From Gemmatimonadaceae bacterium (GTDB lineage: Bacteria; Gemmatimonadota; Gemmatimonadetes; Gemmatimonadales; Gemmatimonadaceae): a stretch of 64,000 nt of DNA. Shown here one piece after another: positions 48,700 to 58,218 of this stretch. The stretch covers positions 186,001-250,000 of the forward strand of contig DASXUN010000004.1 of NCBI GenBank assembly GCA_036504815.1, given 5' to 3'. The notes beneath the pieces were generated by a model, which saw only the letters and a list, made by a program, of their open reading frames with translations, did no database searches and had not been told where the DNA came from. Made by a program: the position numbers and the translations under genes. Numbering within the stretch: position 1 is the first letter of the stretch; every line of letters begins with the position of its first letter.

Positions 48700-50181
48700 A
48701 TGATGCGCCGCGCCGCCCTTCTCCTCTCTGCCCTGCTGGCGGCCGCCTGCGGCCGCGTGCCGGATGCGGGCGTGGCCGGCGGGGCCGCCGCGACGGCCGC
48801 AGGTCCCGACGCGGTGCTCCTGCGCTTCGCGCGCGGCGGCGGCGTGGCCCGTGCCTACCGCTGGTGGAGCGACAGCACGGTCTGGTCATCGTCGCAGCGG
48901 GCCCCGGCCGTGGCCGAGGCGCTCGCCTTCGACGCGCAGCAGGGCGTGCTCGTGGTCCTCGATGCCGCGCGCATGCCGGTGCGCGTGGAGCTGCGACTCG
49001 GCCGCGTCACGCCATCCACGACGGAGCGACTGCGCGGCATCAGCTCGGCGGACGGCTACTCGGTCTTCGGTATCGCGCCCACCGGCGAGGTCGTGCGGCT
49101 CACGAGCAGCGGCGCCTGGCGTTTCCGCCCGCCGGTCGCCGCGCGAACCCTGGTCCCCCTGCCCGACGGCGCGCTGCTCATCCTCAGCGACGCCGCCGAC
49201 GGACGGGTCACCGTCCGCAAGCTGCATCCGCCGGAGACGCGGATTGCCGACAGCGCCACCGCCGTGGGCGCCGACCTGGTGATTCCGACCGTCGTGGGCG
49301 ACCGGATCTACTTCGCCAGCAGTGACCGACTCGAGGGACTCCGCACGCGCGACCTCGAACGCTCGCTCGCCATCACTTTCAGTGATCCGGTGCGGGCCGT
49401 GGCCCCGACGCCGAGCGGCGACCGGCTGTACGTCGCGGTGAAGGGCGGCACCACACTGTACGTGGTGGACCGGTACGAGTCGGCGGTGAGTGACAAGATT
49501 ACCCTGCCGGGGCCGGTGGACGCCCTGCGCATGGATCCCGACGGCCAGTACCTGCTCGCCCACAGCGAGCGCGGCGACTCGGCCTATGTGGTCGCCATCG
49601 GCACACATCGCGTGATCGGCGGCGTCGCGACCGCGTGGCGCGGTGACCTCCCGTTCGTCGCTCCCGACGGATCCCTGGCCCTCGCCGTCGACGGCGCGCT
49701 CGTCATCGTGGACGCCGAGACCCGGCGCGAACATGGCCGCGTGGCGAACGGTGCGGCGGACGTCTGGACCCTCGTCCGGTGGAATGGCTTCCGTCCGCGC
49801 TCCTCCACGCTCGACGAGCCAGTGACCTTTGCCGAGGCGATGGGCGATACCCTCGGCGTCGACTCGCTCACGCCGGTCGTCGAGCCGCTCCCCGAACCTG
49901 GCGCGGCCGCGCCAAGCCCCGTGCCGCCGCCCGCGGCGCGCGCCGAGATGCGCGGGCATGGCTGGATGCTCAGCTTCGCGGCCGTGCTCTCCGAGAGTCG
50001 CGCCCGCGCGATGGCGGCGGCGGTGCGCGTGGACGGGGCGACGGCCCGCGTGCAGTCGAGTGAACGCGAGGGCACGATGGTGTATCGCGTCGTCGCGGGC
50101 CCATTCGCCACGCGCGAGGCGGCCGACGAAGCCGGACGGCGCAGCGGCCTCCCCTATTGGGTGTTCGAGGCGTCGCCGTGA
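48700..50181 (+). CDS. Lipoprotein with beta-propeller-like body and C-terminal SPOR domain
   Basis: The product (493 aa) starts at ATGATG with lipobox LAAAC. Residues about 30-390 are beta-rich repeats with the rhythm of a propeller (YSVFGIAPTGEVVRLTSSGAWRF, RAVAPTPSGDRLYVAVKGGTTLYVVDRY, DALRMDPDGQYLLAHSERGDSAYVV). The last 75 residues (GHGWMLSFAAVLSESRARAMAAAVRV...YRVVAGPFATREAADEAGRRSGLPYWVF) match a SPOR domain, which binds denuded peptidoglycan at division sites. It overlaps the next gene by 4 bases, and that protein also has a SPOR-like end, so the two probably act together at the envelope. Confidence 0.8.
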   Translation: MMRRAALLLSALLAAACGRVPDAGVAGGAAATAAGPDAVLLRFARGGGVARAYRWWSDSTVWSSSQRAPAVAEALAFDAQQGVLVVLDAARMPVRVELRLGRVTPSTTERLRGISSADGYSVFGIAPTGEVVRLTSSGAWRFRPPVAARTLVPLPDGALLILSDAADGRVTVRKLHPPETRIADSATAVGADLVIPTVVGDRIYFASSDRLEGLRTRDLERSLAITFSDPVRAVAPTPSGDRLYVAVKGGTTLYVVDRYESAVSDKITLPGPVDALRMDPDGQYLLAHSERGDSAYVVAIGTHRVIGGVATAWRGDLPFVAPDGSLALAVDGALVIVDAETRREHGRVANGAADVWTLVRWNGFRPRSSTLDEPVTFAEAMGDTLGVDSLTPVVEPLPEPGAAAPSPVPPPAARAEMRGHGWMLSFAAVLSESRARAMAAAVRVDGATARVQSSEREGTMVYRVVAGPFATREAADEAGRRSGLPYWVFEASP

Positions 50182-51509
50182 TCGGCCGCCGGCGTGAGCC
50201 AGCGCCGGGCCCCGATGCGTGGGAAGACGAAGGGCGGCGGCTCGCGCCGCAACTCGCTGGACTTTCGGTGGCCGTGGTGCTGGGCACCGACGCTAGCGCT
50301 GCCGCGCGCGTCGCCATCGGCGCGGCGCGCGCCACGGCGCGCGAGCGCCACGTCGCCGTGGCCGATCTCACGGGCGCGACCGCCGCGCTCGGCGTCATCG
50401 CGCCCGGCGCGACGGGTCCGGGCATCACCGAAAGCTTCGTGCACGGCATCTCGCTGAACGACGTGGCGCGCCCCGCGGCCGACCAGACGCCGTCGCTGTT
50501 CATCCTGCCGCGCGGCGCGGAGCCGCTGACCGCCGAACTGGTGCGGAGCGAGCGCTGGGGACGACTGGCCGCGGGATTCGCCGAGGCGGGCGCGTTGCTT
50601 CTCATCCTCGCCCCGTCCGACGTCCCCGGCCTCGAAACGCTCGTGCCGCGGACGGACGGTGTCATTGCCGTCGGCACGGCCGACGTGCCAATGGCCTGGC
50701 GTGTCATCGCGCAGGTGGGCGACCAGCGAAGCACCCCTGCGGAGCCAGCCATCGCACCAGCGCCGCGCGCGCCCTCACGGCGTCGGGCCGCGATCGTGAT
50801 CGTGACGGTGCTGGCGCTCGCCGCGGGAGGGCTTGCCCTCTGGCAGCGTGGCTGGACGGGGATGGGGCTACCCGCGTCGGTCGCCCGCACGACGCCGGCA
50901 TCCGCGGGACGCGCCGCCGGGCAGGCGGTGGGTACCCGTGCGCTAACGGTGGGACCCGGTGCGCCGGCTCCGACTTTGCCGGCCGACACAGTGCCGGTCG
51001 CCGAGCCTGTCAATCCCTCGGACAGCGCGATTGCCGCGCAATTCGCCGTGGAAATTGTGGCGACAAACACTGCCGCGGGTGCAAATTTGTGGCTTCGCGA
51101 GCGCGGCGCTCGCCTCCCGGGCGGCACGGTGTCTCCCGTCGTGATGGGCGCCGCACGCGTGCGTTGGCACAAGGTGCTGGCGGGCGCGTGGCGCGATCGA
51201 TTCGGTGCGGACTCCATGCTCGCCGCCCTGCGCCGTGATGGCGTGCTGGGCGCGGGTGCGGGCCTGGTGGTGCGGGTGCCGATGGCGTTGTTGCTGGAAG
51301 CGGAGATGCCGCGCGCGGACGCGGCGGCGCGCGTGGCCGCGCTCGCCGCCCGCGGTGTGGAGGGTTACGCGTTGCTGCAGGACGATGGAAGCGTGCGCCT
51401 GTACGCAGGCGCGTTTGAAACGGCCGCTGCGGCGGTGCCCCTCGACGCGGAGCTTCGCGCCGCCGGGCTCCACCCGCAGCTGGCGTACCGAACCGGGAGA
51501 ACGTTCTAA
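50178..51509 (+). CDS. Membrane-anchored protein with P-loop-like N-domain and SPOR-like C-domain
   Basis: The product (443 aa) starts at GTG 50178 inside the previous stop (GTGA). Residues about 20-180 resemble the ATPase core of tyrosine-kinase/MinD-like proteins in strand order (SVAVVLGTDASAAARVAIGAARATARERHVAVADLTG). The Walker A Lys is missing (GTDASAAARV), so nucleotide hydrolysis is doubtful. A membrane helix follows basic residues near 205-222 (RRRAAIVIVTVLALAAGGLALW). The C-terminus (VRLYAGAFETAAAAVPLDAELRAAGLHPQLAYR) is SPOR-like. It is followed immediately by smc, suggesting co-expression. Confidence 0.65.
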   Translation: MIGRRREPAPGPDAWEDEGRRLAPQLAGLSVAVVLGTDASAAARVAIGAARATARERHVAVADLTGATAALGVIAPGATGPGITESFVHGISLNDVARPAADQTPSLFILPRGAEPLTAELVRSERWGRLAAGFAEAGALLLILAPSDVPGLETLVPRTDGVIAVGTADVPMAWRVIAQVGDQRSTPAEPAIAPAPRAPSRRRAAIVIVTVLALAAGGLALWQRGWTGMGLPASVARTTPASAGRAAGQAVGTRALTVGPGAPAPTLPADTVPVAEPVNPSDSAIAAQFAVEIVATNTAAGANLWLRERGARLPGGTVSPVVMGAARVRWHKVLAGAWRDRFGADSMLAALRRDGVLGAGAGLVVRVPMALLLEAEMPRADAAARVAALAARGVEGYALLQDDGSVRLYAGAFETAAAAVPLDAELRAAGLHPQLAYRTGRTF

Positions 51510-54500
51510 GTGCGATTGACCAGACTCGAGCTGCACGGCTTCAAGTCGTTCGCGGACCCCACGGACCTGTCGTTCAATCCGGGGGTCACCGCGATCGTCG
51601 GCCCCAACGGCTGCGGCAAGTCCAACGTCTCGGACGCCGTGCGCTGGGTGCTCGGCGAGCAGCGCGCGCGGCTGCTGCGCGGCGCCAAGATGGAGGAAGT
51701 CATCTTCCAGGGGTCGTCGGCGCGCAAGCCGGTCAACATCGCCGAGGTCTCGCTGCACTTCTCCAACGAGGAGGGCGTGCTCCCCATCGCGTACCGCGAA
51801 GTGGTGATCACGCGCCGGCTCTCGCGCTCGGGAGAGAGCGAGTACCTGCTCAACCGCACGCCGTGCCGCCTGCGCGACATCCACGACCTGCTGCGCGGCA
51901 CGGGGCTCGCCGCCGACGTGGGGGTGGTGATCGAGAGCAAGATGATCGACGCGCTGCTCAGCGATCGTCCCGATGACCGGCGTGAATTGTTCGAGGAAGC
52001 CGCGGGCGTGGGGCTGTATCGCGATCGCCGCCGCTCCACCGAGCGCCGCCTCGAGGAGACGTCGGCCGACCTGGCGCGCCTGGACGACCTCATCAACGAG
52101 GTCGGCAGCCAGGTGCGTTCGCTCGCGCGCCAGCGGAAGAAGGCGGAGCGCCACACCGAGGTGATGAAGCGCCGCCGGTCGGTGGAGCTCACGCTCGCCG
52201 AGCGGGAGATGGCGTCGTGGATGGACGAGCTGTCGCGACTCGACGGCGAACTCGCGGCGCTGCGCGAACGCGTCCCCGAGGGCGAGCAGCGCGTGCGCAC
52301 CGCCGAGCTGTCGCGCGATGCGGCGCACGCGGCGCGCGCGGCGGCCGATACGTCGCGGCAGGAACGCACGCGCGTCGCCACGCAGCTGCGCGAGTCGCAG
52401 CAGCTGCTGCAGCGCGAGGTGGCCGTGGCCGAGGAGCGCCACCAGAACGCCCTGGCGCGCCGCGAGCGCGCCGAGCAGGAGCGCAGCGAGGGGGCCGCGT
52501 TCGGCGACCGCCTGCGCAATGAGTGGGATGCCGCCCGCGCCGAGGAGGCGCAGTGCGAAGCCGCGGTGCGCGAGGCGGCCGAGTCGCTGCAGCGCGCCGT
52601 CGCGGCCGAGGAAGAGACGCGCGGTGGCGTGGCGGCGGCGCGTGATGCGCTGGGGCTCGCCGATGCCGCCGTGCGTGAGGCGCGCGATCGCATCCATCGC
52701 ATCCAGCTCGAGCGCGAAGGCGCCGAGCGTGAGGCCGGCGAAGTCGCCCAGCGCAATGTGATCCTGGCCGGCGAACGCGAGCGGCTCGCCGAGCAGCTGC
52801 AGCTGGCCGAGCGCGAATTTGCCGTGGCCGCCGAGGCGCTCGCCGTCGCGCAAGGCGCCGCCGGGCAGGCCACGGGCTCGCTCGACGAGGCGCGGGCGCT
52901 CGCCCGCCGACTCGGCGAGCAGGAAGCCGCGGCGCGTGCCGACCTTCGCCGCGTGGAAGAGGAACACACCGGTCTCCAGGGCAAGCTGAGCGCCCTCGAA
53001 GGACTCGAACGCGAGCGCGTCGGCCTCGCTCCCGCGGCCGCGCGCCTGCTGCGCGAGCGCGAGCAGTTCGGCGAGGGGGCGGTGCTGGGACCGCTCTCCG
53101 ACTTCATCGGCGCCGACGCCGCGGCCGCGGCGCTCGTGGAGCGCTTCCTGGGCGCCACGGTGCACGCGGTGGTCGTCCGCGACCGCGCGGTCGCCGATGC
53201 CGTGCGCCACTGGCACGCGCGCACCACGCCGGGAGCGCTGCTGCTCCTTCCGCTCGACGCGCTCACCGTCGCCGACGAAGGGTCGGATGGCGAGGAGCTC
53301 GCGGGACGCGTGCAGGCCGAAGGACCGGTGCGCGCCTGGGTGCGCGCGCTGCTCGGCAGGGTGCGCAGCATGGACGAGGGAACCGCCTTCGTGGATGCGC
53401 GCGGCGCCGTCTGGCTGCCGGGTACCGGCACCGGGGCGGGTCCGCTGCGCCGCAAGGCCGAGCTGTTCCAGCTGCGTGCCGACCTGCAGACCATCGGCGC
53501 CCGCCGCGAGGCGGCGCTGTCCGCCCTGCAGCGGGTGCACGCCGACGTCGTGGCCGCGGAGGGCGCGGCGGCCGCCGCGGCGCACGCCGACAGTCTCGCG
53601 CAGCAGGAGGCCCAGCGCGCTTCATCGGTTGCGGCTGAGCGGGAACGCACCGTGCAGCGGTTGGAGCGCGATGTCGCCGAGGCCGAGGCGCTGGCCCAGC
53701 GGCTCGCGGCGCGCCAGGCCGAGCTGTCGGCTCGCGCGGCCGAAGGGGCGGCGCGCATCGAGCAGGAGAACGAGGCGCTCGCGTTCGCCGAGCAGCGCGC
53801 GATCGAGGCGCGCGAAGCGCTTGGCGTCGCCGAGGCGCGCCAGGATGCGGCGCGCGAGGCGCGCTCCACCGCGCAGGTGACACACGCGCAGGCCGAGGCG
53901 CGCCGGCAGGTGGCCACCGAGCGCGAGGAACGTCTGGCCTTCGAGCAGGCCGGCGCGGCCGCGCGGCTCGAGGCGCTCACGCAGGAACTCGCGGCCATCG
54001 ACGCCGCCGATGATGAACTGGCCCGCCAGATGACCGCCTGGCGCGACGACCTCGCGGGGCGCACGCAGTCGCTCGCATCGGCCGAACAGGCGCTCGAGGA
54101 TGCCGAGGCGAACGTGCGCGCGGCGGACGCGGCGCTCGGGGCCGCCGAGCACGAGCTCGACGCCGCGCGGCGCGACGGCACGCTCGCGGCGGAGACGCTG
54201 CACCAGGCGGAGCTGCGCCACACGGAGCTCGGCGGCAAGCGGGCGGCGATTCGCGAACGCCTCGAGGCGGAGTGGCGCAAGCCGCTGGAGGAATTGCTCG
54301 CCGACTACGTGGCGCTGGACGTCGAGGACGACGCGCTGCGCGCCGAAGCCGAGCAGCTGCGCGCGCAGCTCGAGGCGCTTGGCCCGGTGAACGAGCTCGC
54401 CATCGAGGAGCACGACGAGACCGTCAAGCGCCTCGAGTTCCTGACGACGCAGCGGGCCGACCTGTCGGATGCGCAGAAGGCGCTGCGCGAGGCCATTCGC

Positions 54501-55019
54501 GAGATCGACACGACGGCGCGCGAGATGTTCCTCAAGACGTTCGCCGAGGTGCGCGAGCACTTCCATCGCATTTTCATGACGCTGTTCGGCGGCGGCGAGT
54601 GCGACCTGCGGCTCGAGAACCCGGAGATGCCGCTCGACTGCGACATCGAGATTCACGCGTCGCCGCGCGGCAAGCGCACGCAGCGCATTCACCTGCTCTC
54701 GAGCGGCGAGCGCGCGTTGGTGGCGCTGTCGCTGCTCTTCGGCATCTTCCTGACCAAGCCCAGCCCGTTCTGCCTGCTCGACGAAGTGGACGCGCCGCTC
54801 GACGACCAGAATGTCGGCCGCTTCGTGAAGATGCTGAACGAGTTCAAGGTGAACACGCAGTTCATCGTCATCACGCACAACCCGCGCACCACCACCGAGG
54901 CCGCCGACGCCGTGTACGGCGTCACCATGCAGGAGCCGGGCGTGTCGTCGCTGGTGAGCGTGCGCATGTCGGGACAGCCGGTGGACGAGGGCGCGCCGGA
55001 GGAAACCCCGGTCTCGTGA
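51510..55019 (+). CDS. smc: Chromosome partition protein SMC
   Basis: The product (1169 aa) is the condensin ATPase that compacts and segregates DNA with ScpA and ScpB. It has the N-terminal ATPase lobe (LTRLELHGFKSFADPTDLSF, Walker A GPNGCGKSN), two very long Ala/Arg/Glu coiled coils and a central hinge (about 510-640). The C-terminal lobe has the signature LLSSGERALVALSLLF and Walker B FCLLDEVDAPLDD. The GTG start directly abuts the preceding stop. scpA and scpB are not in the window. The gene overlaps the next by 4 bases. Confidence 0.96.
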   Translation: MRLTRLELHGFKSFADPTDLSFNPGVTAIVGPNGCGKSNVSDAVRWVLGEQRARLLRGAKMEEVIFQGSSARKPVNIAEVSLHFSNEEGVLPIAYREVVITRRLSRSGESEYLLNRTPCRLRDIHDLLRGTGLAADVGVVIESKMIDALLSDRPDDRRELFEEAAGVGLYRDRRRSTERRLEETSADLARLDDLINEVGSQVRSLARQRKKAERHTEVMKRRRSVELTLAEREMASWMDELSRLDGELAALRERVPEGEQRVRTAELSRDAAHAARAAADTSRQERTRVATQLRESQQLLQREVAVAEERHQNALARRERAEQERSEGAAFGDRLRNEWDAARAEEAQCEAAVREAAESLQRAVAAEEETRGGVAAARDALGLADAAVREARDRIHRIQLEREGAEREAGEVAQRNVILAGERERLAEQLQLAEREFAVAAEALAVAQGAAGQATGSLDEARALARRLGEQEAAARADLRRVEEEHTGLQGKLSALEGLERERVGLAPAAARLLREREQFGEGAVLGPLSDFIGADAAAAALVERFLGATVHAVVVRDRAVADAVRHWHARTTPGALLLLPLDALTVADEGSDGEELAGRVQAEGPVRAWVRALLGRVRSMDEGTAFVDARGAVWLPGTGTGAGPLRRKAELFQLRADLQTIGARREAALSALQRVHADVVAAEGAAAAAAHADSLAQQEAQRASSVAAERERTVQRLERDVAEAEALAQRLAARQAELSARAAEGAARIEQENEALAFAEQRAIEAREALGVAEARQDAAREARSTAQVTHAQAEARRQVATEREERLAFEQAGAAARLEALTQELAAIDAADDELARQMTAWRDDLAGRTQSLASAEQALEDAEANVRAADAALGAAEHELDAARRDGTLAAETLHQAELRHTELGGKRAAIRERLEAEWRKPLEELLADYVALDVEDDALRAEAEQLRAQLEALGPVNELAIEEHDETVKRLEFLTTQRADLSDAQKALREAIREIDTTAREMFLKTFAEVREHFHRIFMTLFGGGECDLRLENPEMPLDCDIEIHASPRGKRTQRIHLLSSGERALVALSLLFGIFLTKPSPFCLLDEVDAPLDDQNVGRFVKMLNEFKVNTQFIVITHNPRTTTEAADAVYGVTMQEPGVSSLVSVRMSGQPVDEGAPEETPVS

Positions 55020-56110
55020 CCCGCGCCGCAGGAGGGCAACCGCCGGCGGCGCCGGCGCGGAGAGCGACGCTCGGCGGAAGCCGCTGGCGTGCCGCGGCGG
55101 CCGTCGCCGTGGGCGTCCTCTGGGCGGTGCCCGCCGTCGCCCAGCGAACCGTCACCGTTATCGGCCCGACGCAGAACCCGCTTCGCGAGGGCATACCGGC
55201 GTTCACGATCGTGGGCTCGGGCTTCACCGCCGCGGACATGCCGCTCCGGTTTACGTTGCAGGTGGGAACCAACCCGTCGTTCGCGTCTGGCATGCTCACC
55301 GACACCACGGTGTCGAGCGCCGGGACGAGCCGAACCATCGCGCCGCGACGGCTGTTGCCGGAAAAGAGTTCCGTGTACTGGCGCGGCGTCGTAACCACCA
55401 CCTCTGGGCTTCAGGTAAACTCCGCGATCACCGGTCCCATCCTCACCGCCCCGTGGCTGACGCTCGTCGCGCCGAACAATCCGAACGGCGCGGTGGTCTA
55501 CTCCAACCGGCCGCCATTCACCTGGTCGTCGGCGCGCATTGACGCCTCCGCGGGACGCTGGCAGTACGAGATTCGCATCACCGCTTCGAACGGCCAGACG
55601 GTGCTGGTCGGCCGCCTCGACGACACCGTGTATGTCCCGGTGCGCGATCTCGAGGGCAACACGTCGTATCGCTGGTCGGTGCTCGCCTGGACGGCGGCGG
55701 GCGACTCGACGCACGTGGCCAGCATCGCATCCTTTGTGGTGCTCGATCCTTCCGTGCCGTTCGCGACCATCCTGTTCCAGAACTTTCCGAATCCGTTTCC
55801 GAACGCGCGCATGAACGCCACCTGCATCTGGTTCGACCTGCGCATGGCGTCGCGCGTGGAGCTGCAGGTCTTCGACCTGCGCGGCAATCAGGTGCGGTCC
55901 CTGATTCCCGGCTCCGCCTTCAGCTCCGCCAGCCTGCCGGCCGGCCGCTATGGTCGCGCGAGTGAGGGGAGCAACGCCGGCTGCGACCCGCGGCTCTCTT
56001 GGGACGGCACGGATGAGTATGGACACACCGTCCCCACCGGCGTCTACCTGATTCGCCTGCGGGCGGATGGCGTCGAGACATTCCGGAAGGCGTTGTTCAA
56101 GGGCAGGTAA
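55016..56110 (+). CDS. Exported protein with C-terminal FlgD-Ig/sorting-type domain
   Basis: The product (364 aa) starts at GTG 55016 overlapping the smc stop (GTGA). After an N-terminal basic-hydrophobic signal (WRAAAAVAVGVLWAVPAVAQ) come two Ig or fibronectin-like segments (about 45-230). The last 100 residues have the FlgD-Ig/type A sorting pattern: FQNFPNPFPN, LRMASRVELQVFDLRGNQVRSLIPG and SWDGTDEYGHTVPTGVYLIRLRADG. In some phyla such tails direct secretion. Whether a type IX system exists in this organism cannot be seen here, so a periplasmic or surface location is left open. Confidence 0.78.
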   Translation: MTRAAGGQPPAAPARRATLGGSRWRAAAAVAVGVLWAVPAVAQRTVTVIGPTQNPLREGIPAFTIVGSGFTAADMPLRFTLQVGTNPSFASGMLTDTTVSSAGTSRTIAPRRLLPEKSSVYWRGVVTTTSGLQVNSAITGPILTAPWLTLVAPNNPNGAVVYSNRPPFTWSSARIDASAGRWQYEIRITASNGQTVLVGRLDDTVYVPVRDLEGNTSYRWSVLAWTAAGDSTHVASIASFVVLDPSVPFATILFQNFPNPFPNARMNATCIWFDLRMASRVELQVFDLRGNQVRSLIPGSAFSSASLPAGRYGRASEGSNAGCDPRLSWDGTDEYGHTVPTGVYLIRLRADGVETFRKALFKGR

Positions 56111-56112
56111 CG

Positions 56113-56258
56113 GCGCGGAACGAGGAGGAGGTAGAGGCTCAGCGAGGGGGGACGAGAGGTGGAACGAGGAGGGAGTTCATCGGTGCGCCCGGGAACTCCC
56201 TCCTCGTTCCGTATCTCCACCCCCGTCCCTTCGCCTCCATCCCCTCCTCGTTCCGCGC
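56113..56258. repeat. Nested palindrome of GGAACGAGGAGG words (family D)
   Basis: The inner stem 56161-56178 pairs perfectly with 56193-56210 (18 bases, 14-base loop). The outer stem 56113-56128 pairs perfectly with 56243-56258 (16 bases). Both stems contain the same 12-mer GGAACGAGGAGG, so the block is at once a direct and an inverted repeat. It lies between the FlgD-Ig gene and aroF and ends 69 bases before the aroF start. Confidence 0.85.
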
Positions 56259-56327
56259 TGTTCCCATCAACTGACTATATTTCAAGTCTGTAGCCAAAAC
56301 GGCTCGATACCCGCAGCGGAGCACGGA

Positions 56328-57362
56328 ATGCTCGTCGTCATGCAGGCCACCGCGACATCGGCAGACATTGAACGCGTCTGCACCGCCATCGTCGAGATGG
56401 GCTTCCAGCCCCTCCCGATGCCGGGCGCGCAGCGCACGACCGTCGGCCTGGTGGGCAACGATCGGCGCGTCGACGGTTCGCACATCGAGGCGCTGCCGGG
56501 CGTCGCGGAGATCATCTACGTCTCGAGCCCGTTCAAGCAGGTCTCGCGCGAGTGGCGCAGCGAGAACACGCTGGTGGCCATCGCGCCCGGGGTGACCTTC
56601 GGCGGCACCGAGGTCCCGGTCATCGCCGGCCCCTGCTCGGTGGAGAGCGAGAAGCAGATCCTGCAGGCGGCCACGCTGGTGCGCGCGGCGGGCGCCGTGG
56701 CGCTGCGCGGCGGCGCCTTCAAGCCGCGGTCGTCGCCGTACTCGTTCCAGGGGCTGGGCAAGAAGGGGCTCAAGCTGCTCCAGCGCGCCAAGGAGGAGAC
56801 GGGGCTGGCCATCGTCACCGAGGCCATGGACGACGAAGGGGCCCGGCACGTCGCGGAGTACTCCGACTGCATCCAGATCGGTGCGCGCAACATGCAGAAC
56901 TACTCCCTGCTCAAGACGGTCGGCAAGCTGCGCAAGCCGGTGATGCTCAAGCGCGGCATGGCCGCCACCGTGCAGGAGCTGCTGCTCAGCGCCGAGTACA
57001 TCCTGGCCGAGGGCAATGACCAGGTCATCCTGTGCGAGCGCGGCGTGCGTACGTGGGACCCGTCGTCGCGCAACATGTTCGACCTGAACGCGATTCCGGC
57101 GGTGCAGAAGCTGTCGCACCTGCCGATGATCGCCGACCCGAGCCACGGCACCGGCGTGCGCGACCGCGTGGGACCGATGGCGCGCGCCGCCTTGGCCGCG
57201 GGCGCGGACGGGTTGCTCATCGAGGTGCATCCCGACCCGAACCGGGCGTTGAGTGACGGCGCCCAGTCGTTGTTCCCGCAGCAGTTCAGCGACCTGATGG
57301 ACGAGCTCAGGACGATTGCCGCGGCGATCGGCCGGCAGATCGCCGCCATGCCGCCGCGGTAA
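56328..57362 (+). CDS. aroF: 3-deoxy-7-phosphoheptulonate synthase (type I-beta)
   Basis: The product (344 aa) joins PEP and erythrose 4-phosphate at the entry to aromatic amino acid synthesis. It is the Thermotoga-like form with an N-terminal ferredoxin-like regulatory domain (about 1-75) and a barrel. Motifs include VIAGPCSVESEKQILQAA, LRGGAFKPRSSPYSFQGLG, QIGARNMQNYSLLK, KPVMLKRGM, ILCERGVRTWDP and DPSHGTGVRDRVGPMARAALAAGADGLLIEVHPDP. The start was chosen where the regulatory domain begins. lolA starts at its stop (TAATG). Allosteric control by Tyr or Phe through the N-domain is known for the family. Confidence 0.95.
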   Translation: MLVVMQATATSADIERVCTAIVEMGFQPLPMPGAQRTTVGLVGNDRRVDGSHIEALPGVAEIIYVSSPFKQVSREWRSENTLVAIAPGVTFGGTEVPVIAGPCSVESEKQILQAATLVRAAGAVALRGGAFKPRSSPYSFQGLGKKGLKLLQRAKEETGLAIVTEAMDDEGARHVAEYSDCIQIGARNMQNYSLLKTVGKLRKPVMLKRGMAATVQELLLSAEYILAEGNDQVILCERGVRTWDPSSRNMFDLNAIPAVQKLSHLPMIADPSHGTGVRDRVGPMARAALAAGADGLLIEVHPDPNRALSDGAQSLFPQQFSDLMDELRTIAAAIGRQIAAMPPR

Positions 57363-58120
57363 TGCGGCACGTCGCCGAACAGGACGTGAGGGCGCGTCGC
57401 GTGCGGCGCGCCCTCGGTGCGTGCCGCGTCCTCGCGGCGGTCGCCATCCTGCTGACGGCCAGCGCATCGCGCGCCGCGGCGCAGTCCCGCAGCGACACCG
57501 CCGCCGCGATGACGCTCTATCGCGAGGCCGTCGCCAGGTTTGCCGGCGCGAAGACCATGCGCGCCGGCTTCGAGCAGACGCTGGTCAGCCCGGTCATCAA
57601 GACGCCGCGCCTCTCGCGCGGTGAACTGATGCAGCGTCCACCCGATCGCTTCGCCTTTCGCTTCACCGACCCCGCCGGTGACGTGGTCGTCTCCGATGGC
57701 GCGGCGCTTTGGGTCTACCTGCCCAGCACCGCCAAGGGACAGGTGCTCAAGCTGCCGCGCGAAGTGGGCGGCGCCTTCGACGTCGTCGCGCGCCTGCTGG
57801 CGAATCCGGGCGATCGCATGCAGGTGCGCGTCGTCCCGGAGCGCGACCGGGTGGGCGGCGACGTCGTGACCGCGTTCGTGCTCACCCCGCGCGCGGACGG
57901 CGCGCCATTCCAGAGCGCCAGGGTCTGGATCGGCGCCGACCGGCTCCTGCGCCAGATCGAGATCGAGGAGCCGGGCGGTCTCCGCCGGCGCATGCGCTTC
58001 ACCGACATGCGACTGGGCGTCGCGCTGCCGAAGCGCGCGTTTGTCTTCGACGTGCCGGACGGCGTGCGCGTCATCGATCAGGCGGCGCTGATGGGACCGG
58101 GCGCCCCGCGCCGCCCCTGA
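57362..58120 (+). CDS. lolA: Outer-membrane lipoprotein carrier protein LolA-type
   Basis: The product (252 aa) carries lipoproteins across the periplasm to the outer membrane. A signal peptide (about 17-40, ending RAAAQ) precedes a LolA fold: MRAGFEQTLVSP, RGELMQRPPDRFAFRF, DGAALWVYLPSTAKGQVLKLP, a central helix GGAFDVVARLLANPGD and RMRFTDMRLGVALPKRAFVFDVPDGVRVID. No LolB or LolCDE gene is adjacent. ATG 57362 overlaps the aroF stop by one base. The window has many lipobox proteins, which fits the need for a Lol route. Confidence 0.87.
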   Translation: MRHVAEQDVRARRVRRALGACRVLAAVAILLTASASRAAAQSRSDTAAAMTLYREAVARFAGAKTMRAGFEQTLVSPVIKTPRLSRGELMQRPPDRFAFRFTDPAGDVVVSDGAALWVYLPSTAKGQVLKLPREVGGAFDVVARLLANPGDRMQVRVVPERDRVGGDVVTAFVLTPRADGAPFQSARVWIGADRLLRQIEIEEPGGLRRRMRFTDMRLGVALPKRAFVFDVPDGVRVIDQAALMGPGAPRRP

Positions 58121-58218
58121 TTCAGCGACCAGCGCGGGGCAGTCGTAGAATTGAAGACGGCACCGCGGGCACGCTCGCCGCGCACGCTGCCGTTTCGCTT
58201 CCATCGACTGAGGTCCGC

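Noticed and set aside
55016-56110. Proof of a type IX secretion system from the C-terminal domain
   Set aside because: The FlgD-Ig-like end occurs in many phyla without type IX secretion and no secretion gene is in the window.
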